A DNA stretch of 64,000 nucleotides from Bacillota bacterium (lineage in GTDB: Bacteria; Bacillota; Bacilli; Paenibacillales; NBRC-103111), in assembly GCA_023388055.1 (NCBI GenBank), contig JAEWGW010000034.1:1-64000 (forward strand), in the 5' to 3' direction. Position 1 is the stretch's first letter; each line of letters opens with the position of its first letter. A program made the translations under genes and the position numbers. Below, piece after piece: positions 25,616 to 37,200 of this stretch. The notes below the pieces were generated by a model that saw nothing but the letters and a program-made list of their open reading frames with translations, was not told the origin of the DNA and did no database searches.

Positions 25616-25646
25616 GAACACTATTCAATCATTGAACACTGTTCAA
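25615..25646. promoter_or_regulatory. Tandem TetR-type operators
   Basis: TGAACACTATTCA (25615-25627) and TTGAACACTGTTCAA (25632-25646) are two near-identical palindromes whose centres are 18 bases apart, starting at the -10 box. They are the likely autoregulatory operators of the TetR gene that follows. Confidence 0.75.
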
Positions 25647-25662
25647 CAAAGAGGTGCATCCC

Positions 25663-26283
25663 ATGAGTATTGCAGAACGGAAGGAACGGGAAAAGGCGGA
25701 GATGCGGGAGAATATCCTGAATGCCGCACGTGAGCTCATCAGCCACAGTGGAATCGAAGGCATCTCCATCCGCAAAATCGCGGGTATGATCGACTATTCC
25801 CCCGCGATCATCTACCACTATTTCAAGAACAAGGAGGAGCTTATCGGCATTCTTATGGAGGAAGAGTACCGCCGAATACTGGCGGCGCTGTCTCCTCTCC
25901 ACACCTCCCCGAATTCTCCGGGGGAGAGGCTGAAGGAAAGCATCAGGAGCTTTATGATGCTGGCAGTGGAAATGGGCGATGCCTATAAGAGCATCATGCT
26001 CAATTCCTCCCCCGCCGTGCTGGCCCATACCTCCGTGCTGCAGCAGGGTGCAGCTTCTGAACGTCCGGCCATTCGTATGGTGTGCGGCGTCCTGCGGGAG
26101 TTTCCCGGTTGGGCCGGGGCTACAGACGCGCAGGTGGAGCTGACCGCCCAAAGCATCTGGTCCCTTGCCTTCGGACTTGCCCTGCGGGTTATTGTGGAGC
26201 AGGTGGATGAGGGGCAGCGGCAGCGGCTGATCGACCACGCAGCAGGTTTTGTGCTGCATGCCCTGCGCAATCCGGCTGAATAG
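25663..26283 (+). CDS. TetR/AcrR-family transcriptional regulator
   Basis: 206 residues from ATG 25663 (AAAGAGGTG upstream; the GTG three codons earlier overlaps it). N-terminal helix-turn-helix about residues 12-58 (GISIRKIAGMIDYSPAIIYH then YFKNKEEL), followed by an all-helical ligand-binding domain. It probably represses its own operon through the tandem operators and is relieved by an unknown ligand. The co-transcribed membrane protein is the likely effector gene. Confidence 0.92.
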   Translation: MSIAERKEREKAEMRENILNAARELISHSGIEGISIRKIAGMIDYSPAIIYHYFKNKEELIGILMEEEYRRILAALSPLHTSPNSPGERLKESIRSFMMLAVEMGDAYKSIMLNSSPAVLAHTSVLQQGAASERPAIRMVCGVLREFPGWAGATDAQVELTAQSIWSLAFGLALRVIVEQVDEGQRQRLIDHAAGFVLHALRNPAE

Positions 26284-26301
26284 CCGAAAGGAGGAATGGG
26301 A

Positions 26302-27180
26302 ATGAAGCATCAACGTACTATCACTATTCTTACTGCCCTGATTGTCCTGCTGTCTCTAGTGGCGGGAATCACCGGGATTATACCGGGGGAAGGGGCAGGC
26401 TCGGAAGGGCAAAGCTTTTTATCCATTCACGGGGAAAATGTCCAGCTCCACGGCAAGGGCATCTACGCCAATGACTCTGTTGCTGCCGCCGCCCAAGCCA
26501 TTGCCCAGGATTGGGTTACCGTGATTCTCGGCATACCGCTGCTGATCCTGTCCTGTTGGTTGGCAAGCAGAAATTCCCTGAGAGCAAGAATGTTATTCGC
26601 CGGAACGCTAGCCTATTTCCTGTATACCTACATGTCCTATTCCTTCCTGTGCACGTATAATTCGCTGTTTCTGGTGTATGTGGCGCTGATGTCCTTGGGC
26701 TTTTTCGCTTTTGTGCTGGTGATGCTATCCTTTGATATGGCCCAGCTTCAGGAAGCCTTCAGTGAAAAGCTGCCGGTGAAGACCATTGGCATTCTGATCA
26801 TTGTCTTCATGTGCGCCATCGCACTCATGTGGCTGGGCAGAATCGTCCCCCCTCTGATGACCGAAGGCACTCCCGCAGTTTTGGAGCATTACACCACCTT
26901 GGTCATACAGGTCATGGATCTGGGGTTGGTCATTCCGGTATCCATTCTGGGAGCCATTCTGCTGATGCGCCGAAAACCGGCCGGACTGCTGCTCTCTGCG
27001 GTGATGTGTATGAAAGGAGCAACCCTGCTGACCTCGCTTACGGCTATGGTCATTAACCAGAAGCTAACCGGAGTGGACATCTCTGTAGCGGAAATGGTGG
27101 TGTTTCCCGCTGCCAACCTGCTGGTTCTGTTCGGCATCTACGTCTTTATGACGAAAATCCGTGTGAGCCCTTCAAATTAA
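26302..27180 (+). CDS. Integral membrane protein under TetR control
   Basis: 292 residues from ATG 26302, which has AAAGGAGG at 7 bases; the ATG two codons earlier is only one base from it. About seven to eight hydrophobic segments; a short extracytoplasmic domain (about residues 30-65) follows the first one. No transporter signature recognised. It follows the TetR gene by 18 bases, so it is expected to be induced with it. Function unknown. Confidence 0.8.
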   Translation: MKHQRTITILTALIVLLSLVAGITGIIPGEGAGSEGQSFLSIHGENVQLHGKGIYANDSVAAAAQAIAQDWVTVILGIPLLILSCWLASRNSLRARMLFAGTLAYFLYTYMSYSFLCTYNSLFLVYVALMSLGFFAFVLVMLSFDMAQLQEAFSEKLPVKTIGILIIVFMCAIALMWLGRIVPPLMTEGTPAVLEHYTTLVIQVMDLGLVIPVSILGAILLMRRKPAGLLLSAVMCMKGATLLTSLTAMVINQKLTGVDISVAEMVVFPAANLLVLFGIYVFMTKIRVSPSN

Positions 27181-27251
27181 CATCTGGTTCCCCTCAGCCT
27201 TTTTTCGTCGACATTCCGGCAGAATAGATGCACTTTTGCAGGATAATCGTT

Positions 27252-28190
27252 TCACAGTGGTCCCTCCAGACGGGTCCTGCCTGCTTCGTGGCTTCCATAA
27301 CCTCCTGTACGCACCAGCTTCAAGGCTTCGTCCCTCTGCACTGCGCCATAACCCGTGTCCGCGTCAAACCCGGCCGCTTCCACATCCCTGGCGCTGTCAT
27401 ACAGCAGCTGCCGCACCTGTTCCGGCTGCAGTCCGGGCTGCGCTGCCAGAATGGCGGCAACAGCGCCTGTGACCTGAGCGGCGGCATAAGAGGTGCCGGA
27501 GGCGGTGGTGCTTTCTCCCCGCAGCCCCAACACCTGCAGCATTTCTCCCGGTGCCGCCAGAGCCACCCCGTTGCGCTGGGAGAAGGAGGCCACCCGGCCA
27601 TCCTTCCGCAGCGCCCCCACACCGATGACGGTTTCGTAGGCAGCAGGGTAATAGGTAAGCTCGGGAGCGGTCCGGTGGCGGTTCCCCACCGAAGCCACCA
27701 CAACGACCCCCTGCTGCTCCGCATACGCGATGGCTTCTCGCAGGGCAGGGACATCTCTGGTGACTCCTGCGCTGAGGTTGATGACCTGGCAGTCGTACAC
27801 ATCCACCGCATCCCGGATCATCCTGACGATGGTATTCAGATCCGATTGGACGGGCTTCCCGCCGGTGGTTCTGGTATCGTACACCAGCGGCACCAGTACG
27901 GCATCCGGCGCGGCTTCCAGAATCAAACCCGCCAGAGCCGTGCCGTGGCCAATAACATCAGCCGTGTCCCGCCGGGGCAGGGCGTAATTCCGGCCCTTGC
28001 CGATATGGGCGGCGTCAATGGCGAAAGGGGAGATGCCGCTGTCGATAAGAGCCACCTTCACCACCGGAGGCTGCTCCGCCACTGCCGTTCCCGACACCGC
28101 CAGAAACAGCTGGCCTAACAGAATAAACCCCCAAAAGTGACGAAATGCTTCGAAGCAATTCCGGATACGAAAAGAGAGAATCGGTTTCAC
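27252..28190 (-). CDS. Secreted S8 (subtilisin-like) serine protease
   Basis: 312 residues from GTG 28190, with AGGAGGAGC about 6 bases upstream; the longer frame from 28241 starts inside the preceding gene's end and lacks a site. Signal peptide about residues 1-38 ending ALA-like at VSGTAVAEQ. Catalytic triad visible: Asp in VALIDSGIS, His in IGHGTALAG, Ser in SGTSYAAAQVTG, with the oxyanion Asn in VASVGNRH. No obvious propeptide inhibitor domain, so it is short for the family. It follows the giant SLH protein gene by 38 bases on the same strand, which suggests that it processes or sheds that surface protein (inference). Confidence 0.9.
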   Translation of the reverse strand: MKPILSFRIRNCFEAFRHFWGFILLGQLFLAVSGTAVAEQPPVVKVALIDSGISPFAIDAAHIGKGRNYALPRRDTADVIGHGTALAGLILEAAPDAVLVPLVYDTRTTGGKPVQSDLNTIVRMIRDAVDVYDCQVINLSAGVTRDVPALREAIAYAEQQGVVVVASVGNRHRTAPELTYYPAAYETVIGVGALRKDGRVASFSQRNGVALAAPGEMLQVLGLRGESTTASGTSYAAAQVTGAVAAILAAQPGLQPEQVRQLLYDSARDVEAAGFDADTGYGAVQRDEALKLVRTGGYGSHEAGRTRLEGPL

Positions 28191-28228
28191 CGTGTGCTCC
28201 TCCTGGAGCTGCGTGCTGCAGCCCCCCC

Positions 28229-31200
28229 TTAGTTGCCCCACATATCCTTGGCCGCGCCGCTGACCGGCTTGCAGGTCACAAGCGCCTCATTCACCTTCTC
28301 CTCCACCTCGTAATCCGCGCTGAGTGTGCCCACAAAGTGGAGAACATTGGTGCCCTCGCCGCCCACATAACCCGCATAGCTCAGATTCAGTCCGTCGATG
28401 GCGCCAAGCGTCACGTTATTGCGGTTGGCCACAATCTCGTCATACACCACAGAGATCGAAATGGTATCGCCTGCCTTGTACCGTCCAACGGCCATAGGGG
28501 CAACGCCGATCTGATTGGGCTTGGCCTGGTCGACAGGCTTAGCCCACAGCTCGCCGGCATTGAAGTAGAAGGAAGAGTTGGCGGATGCGGAGTTGTATGC
28601 GCCCATGGTGATGGAGCAGAGCTCATCCTTTCCGTATGGCACATAGTAGTCCCCGGGGCCTCCCCCCAATGCTCCCAGCGTACTGGTCACATGGACGCCG
28701 TACTTGGTGCCGCTTGCGCCAAGTGTGCCCACGGCGGCAGGCAAGGTGACGGTGTAGGCATCTTCATTATCCTTGTCTCCGTTAATGCCGTAAATCATGC
28801 CATAATTGCTGGCCTGCGGCAAATTGGGCAGGTATACGCTGTTTTTATTTTTGTCGAAGGATACATTCCCTTCCACATGATTAAACAGCACATAGCGGTA
28901 CATTCTCCACCCGTCGTCCGTGGCCGTCAGATTCCGCAGCTGCACTCCCATGCCAGTTGCGGTGGCATTGATGTACGCGCCAAGGCTCTGGCTGCTTTGG
29001 TAGCGGTTCAGATCGAAGGCCTTGGCCGACAAGCCAACCGCCAGTGTGCCGGTATAGCTGCTGCCGCCGCTGCTTTCCTTGATTTCCAGCCGTTTGTTGG
29101 ACGTCTCAGCGATTCGTTGGTATGTCCCTATCTCCGACTGGCTGAGCTTGTACGCGGTATTCTGGGCCAGCTCCCGCTTGACCGTCCTCTTCTCCGGATC
29201 GATGACACCCGCGCAGAGGCTCCTGGCGCTGGTCAGCTTATACAGCTCCACGGAGTAGTAGCGGTTTCCACCCATGGTATAAGCCGAAGCCAGCGCATTG
29301 TCGGATATGGCCGCGCCGCTGCGGAGCGACGGGGTGGCCGTTTCTCCCTCCACCTTGAACTCCCGGTAGCTTCCGTCACCGTCCGCAGAGGTGAAGGTGG
29401 CAAACACAGCCTGGCCGCCCACATGCTTGAAGTGCTCGGCCTCCGCTGTGCCTCCGATGGCCGTTCCGTTGACGGTGCGGTAGAAGACGTACTGGACATC
29501 CTCAGTGATTACTGCAGCAGTCGGGATGGTCCGGGTCACCCGGTAGGTGCTGGCGCCGGTTCCTTTGTTATCATAGGTCGTACCCATATAGCTCAGCGAG
29601 AACAAGCCGCCGTGTGCCCACTTGGCCGTCAGGTGAATGGCCCCGGTGCTGCCCGGCTGAATCGTCTCGACCAGACGGCCGCCGGAATCATACCAGCCGA
29701 GGAACTGGAATCCCCCGCGAATGGCGGTGGGCGCATTCAGTCTGATTTCCCCCGAGGTGCCATGGTAGATGGCGGGGTTGTCCACACTGGCGGCCACACC
29801 GTTCAGACTGTACGTAATGGTGCTGATATTCTCCTTCCAGATGGCATACAGATGCACTTCTCCCTGTGCAGCCAGATTCTTCACCACTTGTCCGCCGGTC
29901 CGGCTGATCGTATCGCTGCCCCAAACCTCGCTCCAGCCAACGAAGGTATAGCCGGCATGGGCAAAGGGGTTGCTGGTCAGCGGCTGCGCCGCGTCATAGA
30001 TGAACAGCTGCTGTACGGTCTCATCCGGGACCCGGCTGCTGTGGAAGGTCACGACAATCCGGTTAGGCGTCCACTTGGCATAGAAGGTCCTGTCCCCGGA
30101 GCTGCCCGCAGGAATGGCAACCACTCCTACCTTGTCCTCCTCGGCAAACCGGTCACGGGTGTACCAGCCGGCAAAGGTATAACCCGTTTTTTCGTATTGG
30201 AGCTCCGGCAGACTGACGGGATCACTCAGGATGGAATAATAGCCGGGCAGATAGTCGTCTTGCAAATACAGATTATCGTCATAGGAATAGCGGATCGTAT
30301 AGAATACGGTCTCCCACAGCGCCGTCAGAGTGATGTTCTCACCGGGCATCGTGGTAAAGGTATACATGCCGTCTGCCCCATCCTGCTTCCATCCCATAAA
30401 GCTGTAGCCGGTTTTGGCCGGAGAGACCGGGGCGGCTACGGCTGTACCGTACTCCTGCGTGATGGAGGGGACTGCTGTTCCGTCATTGTTGAAGGAAATG
30501 GTGAACTCTCCCAGCGCCCACTGGGCATACAGGGTGATATCCTCCTGTGCGGAGAGGTTCATCACCTGCTCAGCATCCGAGTAAGCCATGCCGCTGCCGT
30601 CGGCTTGTGTATTCCAGCCGGTGAAGATGCCGCCGGTCTTGACGAAGGTATTCCCGGCCAGAGCCATATGCTGGCCGTAGACATGGGACTGGGCGTCCAT
30701 GCTGCCGCCGGTTGCGCCGTGGCCGTCAAACCATACCCGGTATTCGTTCGGCTTCCACTGGGCGTACAGGATGTGGTCCGATGGGGTGCTCACGGGCGTA
30801 TCCGCAGTCACCCGGGTGCCGCCCTTATCTGCGGTGAACCAGCCGGCAAAGCTGTAGCCGGTCCTGACGCCACTCACTTCAGGCAATACATACGGCTGAT
30901 TGAAGATCACCTGTCTGCCTCCGGGAGCCTCTCCATCAGCGCCATTCAGCTCAAAGCCCACCTGGTAGTTGTTTCCCGTCCAACGGGCATACAGGGTGAT
31001 ATCGCCTGTGACCCGCAGGGCGGTTATCCGTTCGCCGCCTGCCTCCTGTGTAAACCATCCGTCAAAGGTAAACCCGGTCCGGTAAGGAGTGGGCAGCACA
31101 AGGGTTGCATCCGTCGTTCCGTAGATGATTTTATCCCCTTCTGCGCTGTATCCCTTCAACAGAATCGCATTGTCCTCCTCCGCCTGCCATTGGGCGACGA

Positions 31201-34200
31201 TGCTCAGGTCACTGGCAGGCATAACCGCCGGAAGCTCCGGCTCCCAGCCCTGGAACGTATAGCCGGCACGGGCAGGTGTGAACAGGCTGATGGATGTGCC
31301 ATAGGGCAGATTCAAAACTCCCGTTCCCTGTATCCCTTCGGCGCTGTCATAGCTCAAGGCATAGTAGTTCCTTCCGTAGTAGAATACGATCCTTTTGGCT
31401 TCATCATTGAGAGTGATCTCATTCAGGGAAAAACCCTCATACTCATATTTCGGCACCTGCGTTTTCACAACGTGGATATCGCTGTTGTAGCTGTCATAGG
31501 ACACCTTGTCAACCAGGGTATTCGTATGCGCGCTGACCGGAAGATCCTGCTGGTAATACTCCACCGTATAGGTCACCTTGCTCAAGCTCCATACAGCCGT
31601 TAAGGTATGGTCCCCTGCTGTTTTGACCACGCTGTCCGCGGTGACGATCTGGCCCTGCCCGTTCTGCCAGCCCTCGAAGGTATAGCCTGCGCGGAAGGGA
31701 ATTCGGTAGGCCAGCTCGCTGTAGGTCTGGTCATAGGTGACCGTCATCGCGTTGGGGTTTGCGAGAAAACCGCCGTTTTTATCAAACGACACTTTATACG
31801 AAAGCGCCGTAAACCTGGATTCCACCGTGATCGGCCCGGCCGGCATAACCGGAGGATACGACTCCCAGCCTGCGAAATAGTAGCCTGTTTTCTCCGGGAT
31901 GGAGGCAGGCGGAGATACCGTATCGTTATACTTGACACGGGTGGTTTGATAGGGCCTCCCCTCCGCCATCCAGACAACCTCATAGCTGTTTCGGGTGTAG
32001 ACCACGCTGACCCATGTTGTGCCGCTGCCGTCGATAGTCCTCTGAATAATGGGCCGCGCGGTGAAGCCCGTGCAATCGGTGGACGCTGCATGGGTCGTAT
32101 CCCCCGCAATACCGGTTTTTTCCTCTGTCAGGAACAGCTCCTCGCCCCGCGCATCGCCCCAGTCTCGATAATGCCTCACCGTATACGTGATGCCATCCAG
32201 CGGGTCCCACAGCGCAGTCAGCGTATGGTTTCCCGCAATGGCGACCACGGTGCCCCCGTTAACCAGGCTTTCCCCGAGGCTCCACCCGGCGAAGGCATAC
32301 CCCTCCCGGACCAGGCCTGCGGGCAGCGTGCCGTAGGCTCTGCCGTAGGTTACCGCTGTAACCGGCGAGGTCAACCCGCTGCCGCCATTGGCATCGAAGG
32401 TGACCGTGTAGGTGCAGGGCGCATATTCGGCAGTAACCGTCAGCGCCTCTGCCGGCATGGAGGTCTGGATATTCCTCCATTGGACAAAGCGGTAGCCTGT
32501 TTTGTCCGGGTGCTCGGGCGCTTCCAGGCTGGCGCCGTATTTCACATTCCCCGCTTCAATGGTGATACCGTCCGCCACCCAGACCAGCGGATAGGCGTTC
32601 CTGATGTAGCGGATCTCGATGACGGTTGAGCCGTCCCCCTTCACCGCCTGCTGCACAACCGCCTCCGGTGCGGAGAAGCCGGGATAATCCAACGCTATCG
32701 CTGCGGTGTCCGCTCCGGTAATGCCTGTTTTGTGTTCAGTCTCCACCAGAGAATCGGGATAATGGCCCTCCAAATCCTGCTTCATGTGCTTTACGATATA
32801 ACCGGTGTCCGTTCTCACCGTCCACACCGCCGTCAGTGTGTGAGGCCCCGCCGTCTTCACCCTGCTGGCCACCGTGAAGATGTCACCGTCTGCATTGACC
32901 CACTTGTCAAAGGAATACCCAACACGCTCCGGTGCGGCCAACGCTTCTCCATAGGGACTGTCATAGGTAACCTGCAGAGAAGCACCTGGCAGCTCACAAG
33001 CCATATCCAGTGTGACGGTGTACGTATTTGCTGTGAATTCGGCCGTGATCGTGAGCCCCTTTGCAGGCATAACCTCCGGGGCCCCCACCCACTGCCGGAA
33101 GGTATAACCAGCCTTAGCCGGTGTACCCTCGGGCTTGGCGGGAACCGCCGTACCGAATTTGACATTCGGGGTAGTGGCAAAGGTCTGGCCGTTGGCCACC
33201 CAGGTGATGGTGTAGGTGTTTCTGGCGTAGCGGATTTCCACCACGGTGGAGCCGTCCGGCTGGATGGCGGCTTGCACCGCCTCTCCTGGGGCAAATCCGC
33301 TGTAGGCTTTGGCATTGGCAGCCGTAAGGGTTCCGGTAATGCCGGTGTGGGTCTCTGTCTCCACCAGTCCGCCCCCATTGGGATAAGAGCCGTCCACCTC
33401 CTCGCGGATATGCTTCACGGTGTAGAGGGTATCCGCTGCCGGCTTCCAGACGGCAGTGTAGGTCTTCTCCTTGGTGCCCATAAGGGTCCCCTCTGCAAAA
33501 CCCTGCCAATAATCCAGAACATACCCCTGCTTGACCGGATTTTCTGGCTTGGTAATCACCGCTTCATATTTGACCGGCACCGTAACCGTGGTTTCGCCCG
33601 CCGCCCAATGTACACTGTAGCTGTTTCGGGCGTACCGGATCTCCACCACGGCGGAGCCGTCCGGCCGTATCCGCTCCTGCACCGTCTCTCCGGCTGTGAA
33701 GCCCTCATAGGCTCTGGCTACTGCCAACGTCTCCTCCCCGGTAATGCCTGTATGGGATTCCCATTCCACCAGCTTGCCTGTGGCGGGATAAGTGCCGTCC
33801 GCCTCCTCGCGGATATGCTTCACGCTGTATGCAATGCCGCCTGCCGCCTCCCACCGCGCAGTAAAGGTGAGATCTGCTGCTCCCAGTGCTTCCGGTACCT
33901 CAGGAGACCATCCTGCAAAGGTATAGCCCAGCCTTGCTGCACTGGGCGGTGCGATAGCCGCACCGGCGTACAGCGTATAGATTACGGGACTCCCGCCGTT
34001 TGCCGGCTCGAAGGTTACCGTATGGCGGATGCGCTTATAGTTGACCTTGATCACCGTTTTGCCATCGCTGGAAATGGGCTCCGCTTCGCTTACCCTGCCA
34101 TTGACGGTCGCGTTCTCGAAGGCGGTTTCGCCCTCTGTCACATACCGGCTGTTTACCAGCTCGGAGGTGCGGATCTGCTCACCGGTTTGGCCTGTTTTCA

Positions 34201-37200
34201 GGACAATATCCTGCAGGAAATATCTTCCGTCGGGCTGTTGAACATAATGCTCCACCCGGTACTCCGTGCCGGTGTCCTTCTCCCATTGCGCAGTGTAGGC
34301 TTGGTCCTGCTCGCCCATATAGGTGCTGACCGTCCGGTCCCAGCCCTTGAAGATATAACCCTTGGCGCCGAACTGGGGCGGAGTAATGGCCGAGCCGTAT
34401 TTCAGCCGGTTCACCACCTTATCCCCGCCCACTATACCGGGCTCGAAGGTCACCGTGCGGGTCTGCAGCTCGTAATAATAGCGCAGGACAGCGGAACCGT
34501 CCGGCTTGATGGCCAGCTCCTTCTGGACGGGGGAGCGGAAGCCGGTATAGGCCTTGGCTGACGGCCAAACCGTGGTGCCCGTGGTGCCCCGCAGCTGCTC
34601 CTGCTCCGCCAGCGCATATTGGCTGGAGCCCAGTGCTTCCTTGTAGTGCTCCACCAGGTACGGGGTATCGGCGGCCGGGCTCCAGTCCGCATAGATATCG
34701 CTATCCGTATTGGGCATCGCTGTCGGGAAGGTATACGGATTGGTCAGCTGCGCATTGTTGTACCAACCGTCAAACATATACCCCGCCTTGACGGGATCCG
34801 CCGGAGCCGCAACTGCTTCCCCGTACTTCTTGAGGATGACGGGAACATAGCTGCCGCCGTTGGAGTAGGGGGCAATGACATAACCGTCCCTCAGATTGTC
34901 CCAATGGAGGGGAATGCGCCGCTCCAGCGGGGCGGAGCTGAACGACAGCGGCTGTGTGATCCAGGTGATGATCATTTCCCCGTCCTGCTCCGGCTGTCCG
35001 CCGGGCTTCACCGTGATGTAGTTGCTGTCGGCATCGTAGGAAAAGGCTTCGTTGGTCATCGTGATTCGGAAGCTGGTTTTGTCATCATAGATGGCGGTAA
35101 ACAGCTTGCCGTCGTCCAGCCCCTCCTTCAAGTCCAGGTAAGCCATCCCGAAGAGGCTGTCCGGCAATTGGGTGGTGGTAATATAGCTTTTCAGCTGGAT
35201 GGCGGGCACAGTATCCTGCCCGTAGGCAAAATCGCGGACATTGTCCCGCGAGCCCGCCGTAAGGAGAGGCCATTCATTCCCGTATAAGGTCGGATTATAC
35301 TTGAAGGTGCCCGCAAGAGCCTGGGCCTCGAAGGTTATCTCCAGATAGATGCCCAGCTCCAGATACAACGCCCCGGAATAGGCGCTCTTCCTCCCCTGGG
35401 AGGCGGTATATTTCAACTGGTAGTAGAAATACCCCCAAACCCGGACATAAGCGCCCGCCTCCGCGCCGAAACCGACACTGGCCAGCTTCGTGGAGAAGAG
35501 GCCCACCTTGATCTCCGCCTTAATCCCGGCCCGGAGACCCATGGTGCCCATCACATAGAACTCAAACTCGTAATGCTCCTCTACCAGATCGATGGTATCA
35601 CTGGTCACATTCCCGGCAAACACCTGCACCGTATAGATATAGCGCTTGGCATTCTCATACCAGAAATCCAGGCCCAGGGAAATGTTCAGGTTGGCGCTCA
35701 CCACCAGCTTGACCTCGATTTTAATCGCGATGATGAGCATGACCTGCTGCTCCTGCTCCACCAGCGCCTTCTCAAACAGCGTCACCCAGTCGCTTTCATT
35801 CTCCAGCATGGCGGCATACTTTTCTTCCAGACTGTCACCCACGGTACCGGAGCCGTCTCCGATGTACTTCTCCTTTTGGTCCATGAGCTCCTTGATCTGC
35901 TTGCCGATCTTCTCAATCTCCTCATTCTTGGTGCCAAAGCCCTCTTCTTCGGTTTCCTTGGTGGCAATGGTGGCTTCAATGCCAATGCCGGTGTATTCAT
36001 AAAGCTCCACATAAGCGCTGACCTCATACTCCGCGATATACGGGAAGATGCCCCACCATTTCCATACGGCATCGCCGTCCACGCCGATGTCAATGCGGAC
36101 CTCCTGCTCGAAGGAGCCGGTAATCTCGATCTCGATGGTCACATTATCGTTGCATTCGATTTTGACCTTGATCCCCACATCCAGCGTGAGACGCAAGCCG
36201 TCAATCCCTTCGAAGTGGACAAGGTTCGTGCTTAGGGTCGCCTGGAGCTTGCTCAGCTCAACCTCCGCTTTGGCGCCGCCCATCCGCTGCAGAGTCTCCT
36301 GGGTAATGGGCTGGCCGTCCATGGTCATCTCCACGGCGGTCAGGCTGTAATCCTCTCTAAGCTGTGTGAAGGAATCCGTCTCCAAGGCCAATGCCGCCAG
36401 ATACCTGCCGGCTTCCTCGGCAAAGCCGCTATTGCGGGCCTGCTGTTCCACACTGGACTCGATGGCCTTACGGTCCACCCCCTCCAGCAGTTGCTCCGAG
36501 CGGATGGTCTCCTTTTTGTAGGCGGCCATAGCCTGCTGCAGCTCAGACAAACTGACATCCGCATACGCAACGGTGCAGCTCCCGTCCGCTGCGGCCACAG
36601 CCGTGACCCTGGCATACCCCAGCATTTCCCCGCCATCGGAGAGGGTGCCGTCTGTCTGCAGCATGCCGGAGTAGAAGGAGATGAAGTCCCCCACGTCAAT
36701 AGTCGTCTGCGAGTCCAGACCCATATGCGCAAACCGGTCGTCGGTATAGGTCATGTCCGCCATATCCACGGTGATGGAGTGGTTGCCTGCATCTCCGTCG
36801 CGGTCCGCCCCTATGCTGACCGGCAGCACATCCGGCGTAAACAGGACATCCTCCGCATTCGCGGTTTTGTAGGAATAGCTGCTGCCCTCCGCTTGGGTAA
36901 TCCGCACAAAGGCAGTATTCTGCTCGCTGCTTACGGCATCCATTGCGGGAGGGGCATCGCCCTCATAGATCATAATGGTGTCACCTGCGGCCAAAGCTCC
37001 CTTACTGTAGCTGAAGCTGCCTGTAGTTACGCCGTTTTCGGCAGGTGCTCCGTTAGGCCCAACCGTGATCACAGGGATGGAGACGGCTGCAGCAGGCTTC
37101 CCATTGACCGTCAGACCGGAAATATCCGCCAGCGGAATCTGCGCCATCCTCGCATTCAGGGAGACATTCACCACCTCTGCCCGCTTGATGGTGAACACAT

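Noticed and set aside
28145..31603. Plus-strand open frame of 1152 codons opposite the giant protein gene
   Set aside because: It is antisense to an SLH/InlB repeat gene with signal peptide and ribosome site; its own translation is rich in Arg, His and Gly without domains and has no ribosome site. It is a GC-driven shadow.
29590..34880. Regular repeats that might suggest a CRISPR array
   Set aside because: Units are 180-220 bases, in frame, and encode InlB/MucBP protein repeats; no short repeat-spacer pattern exists.
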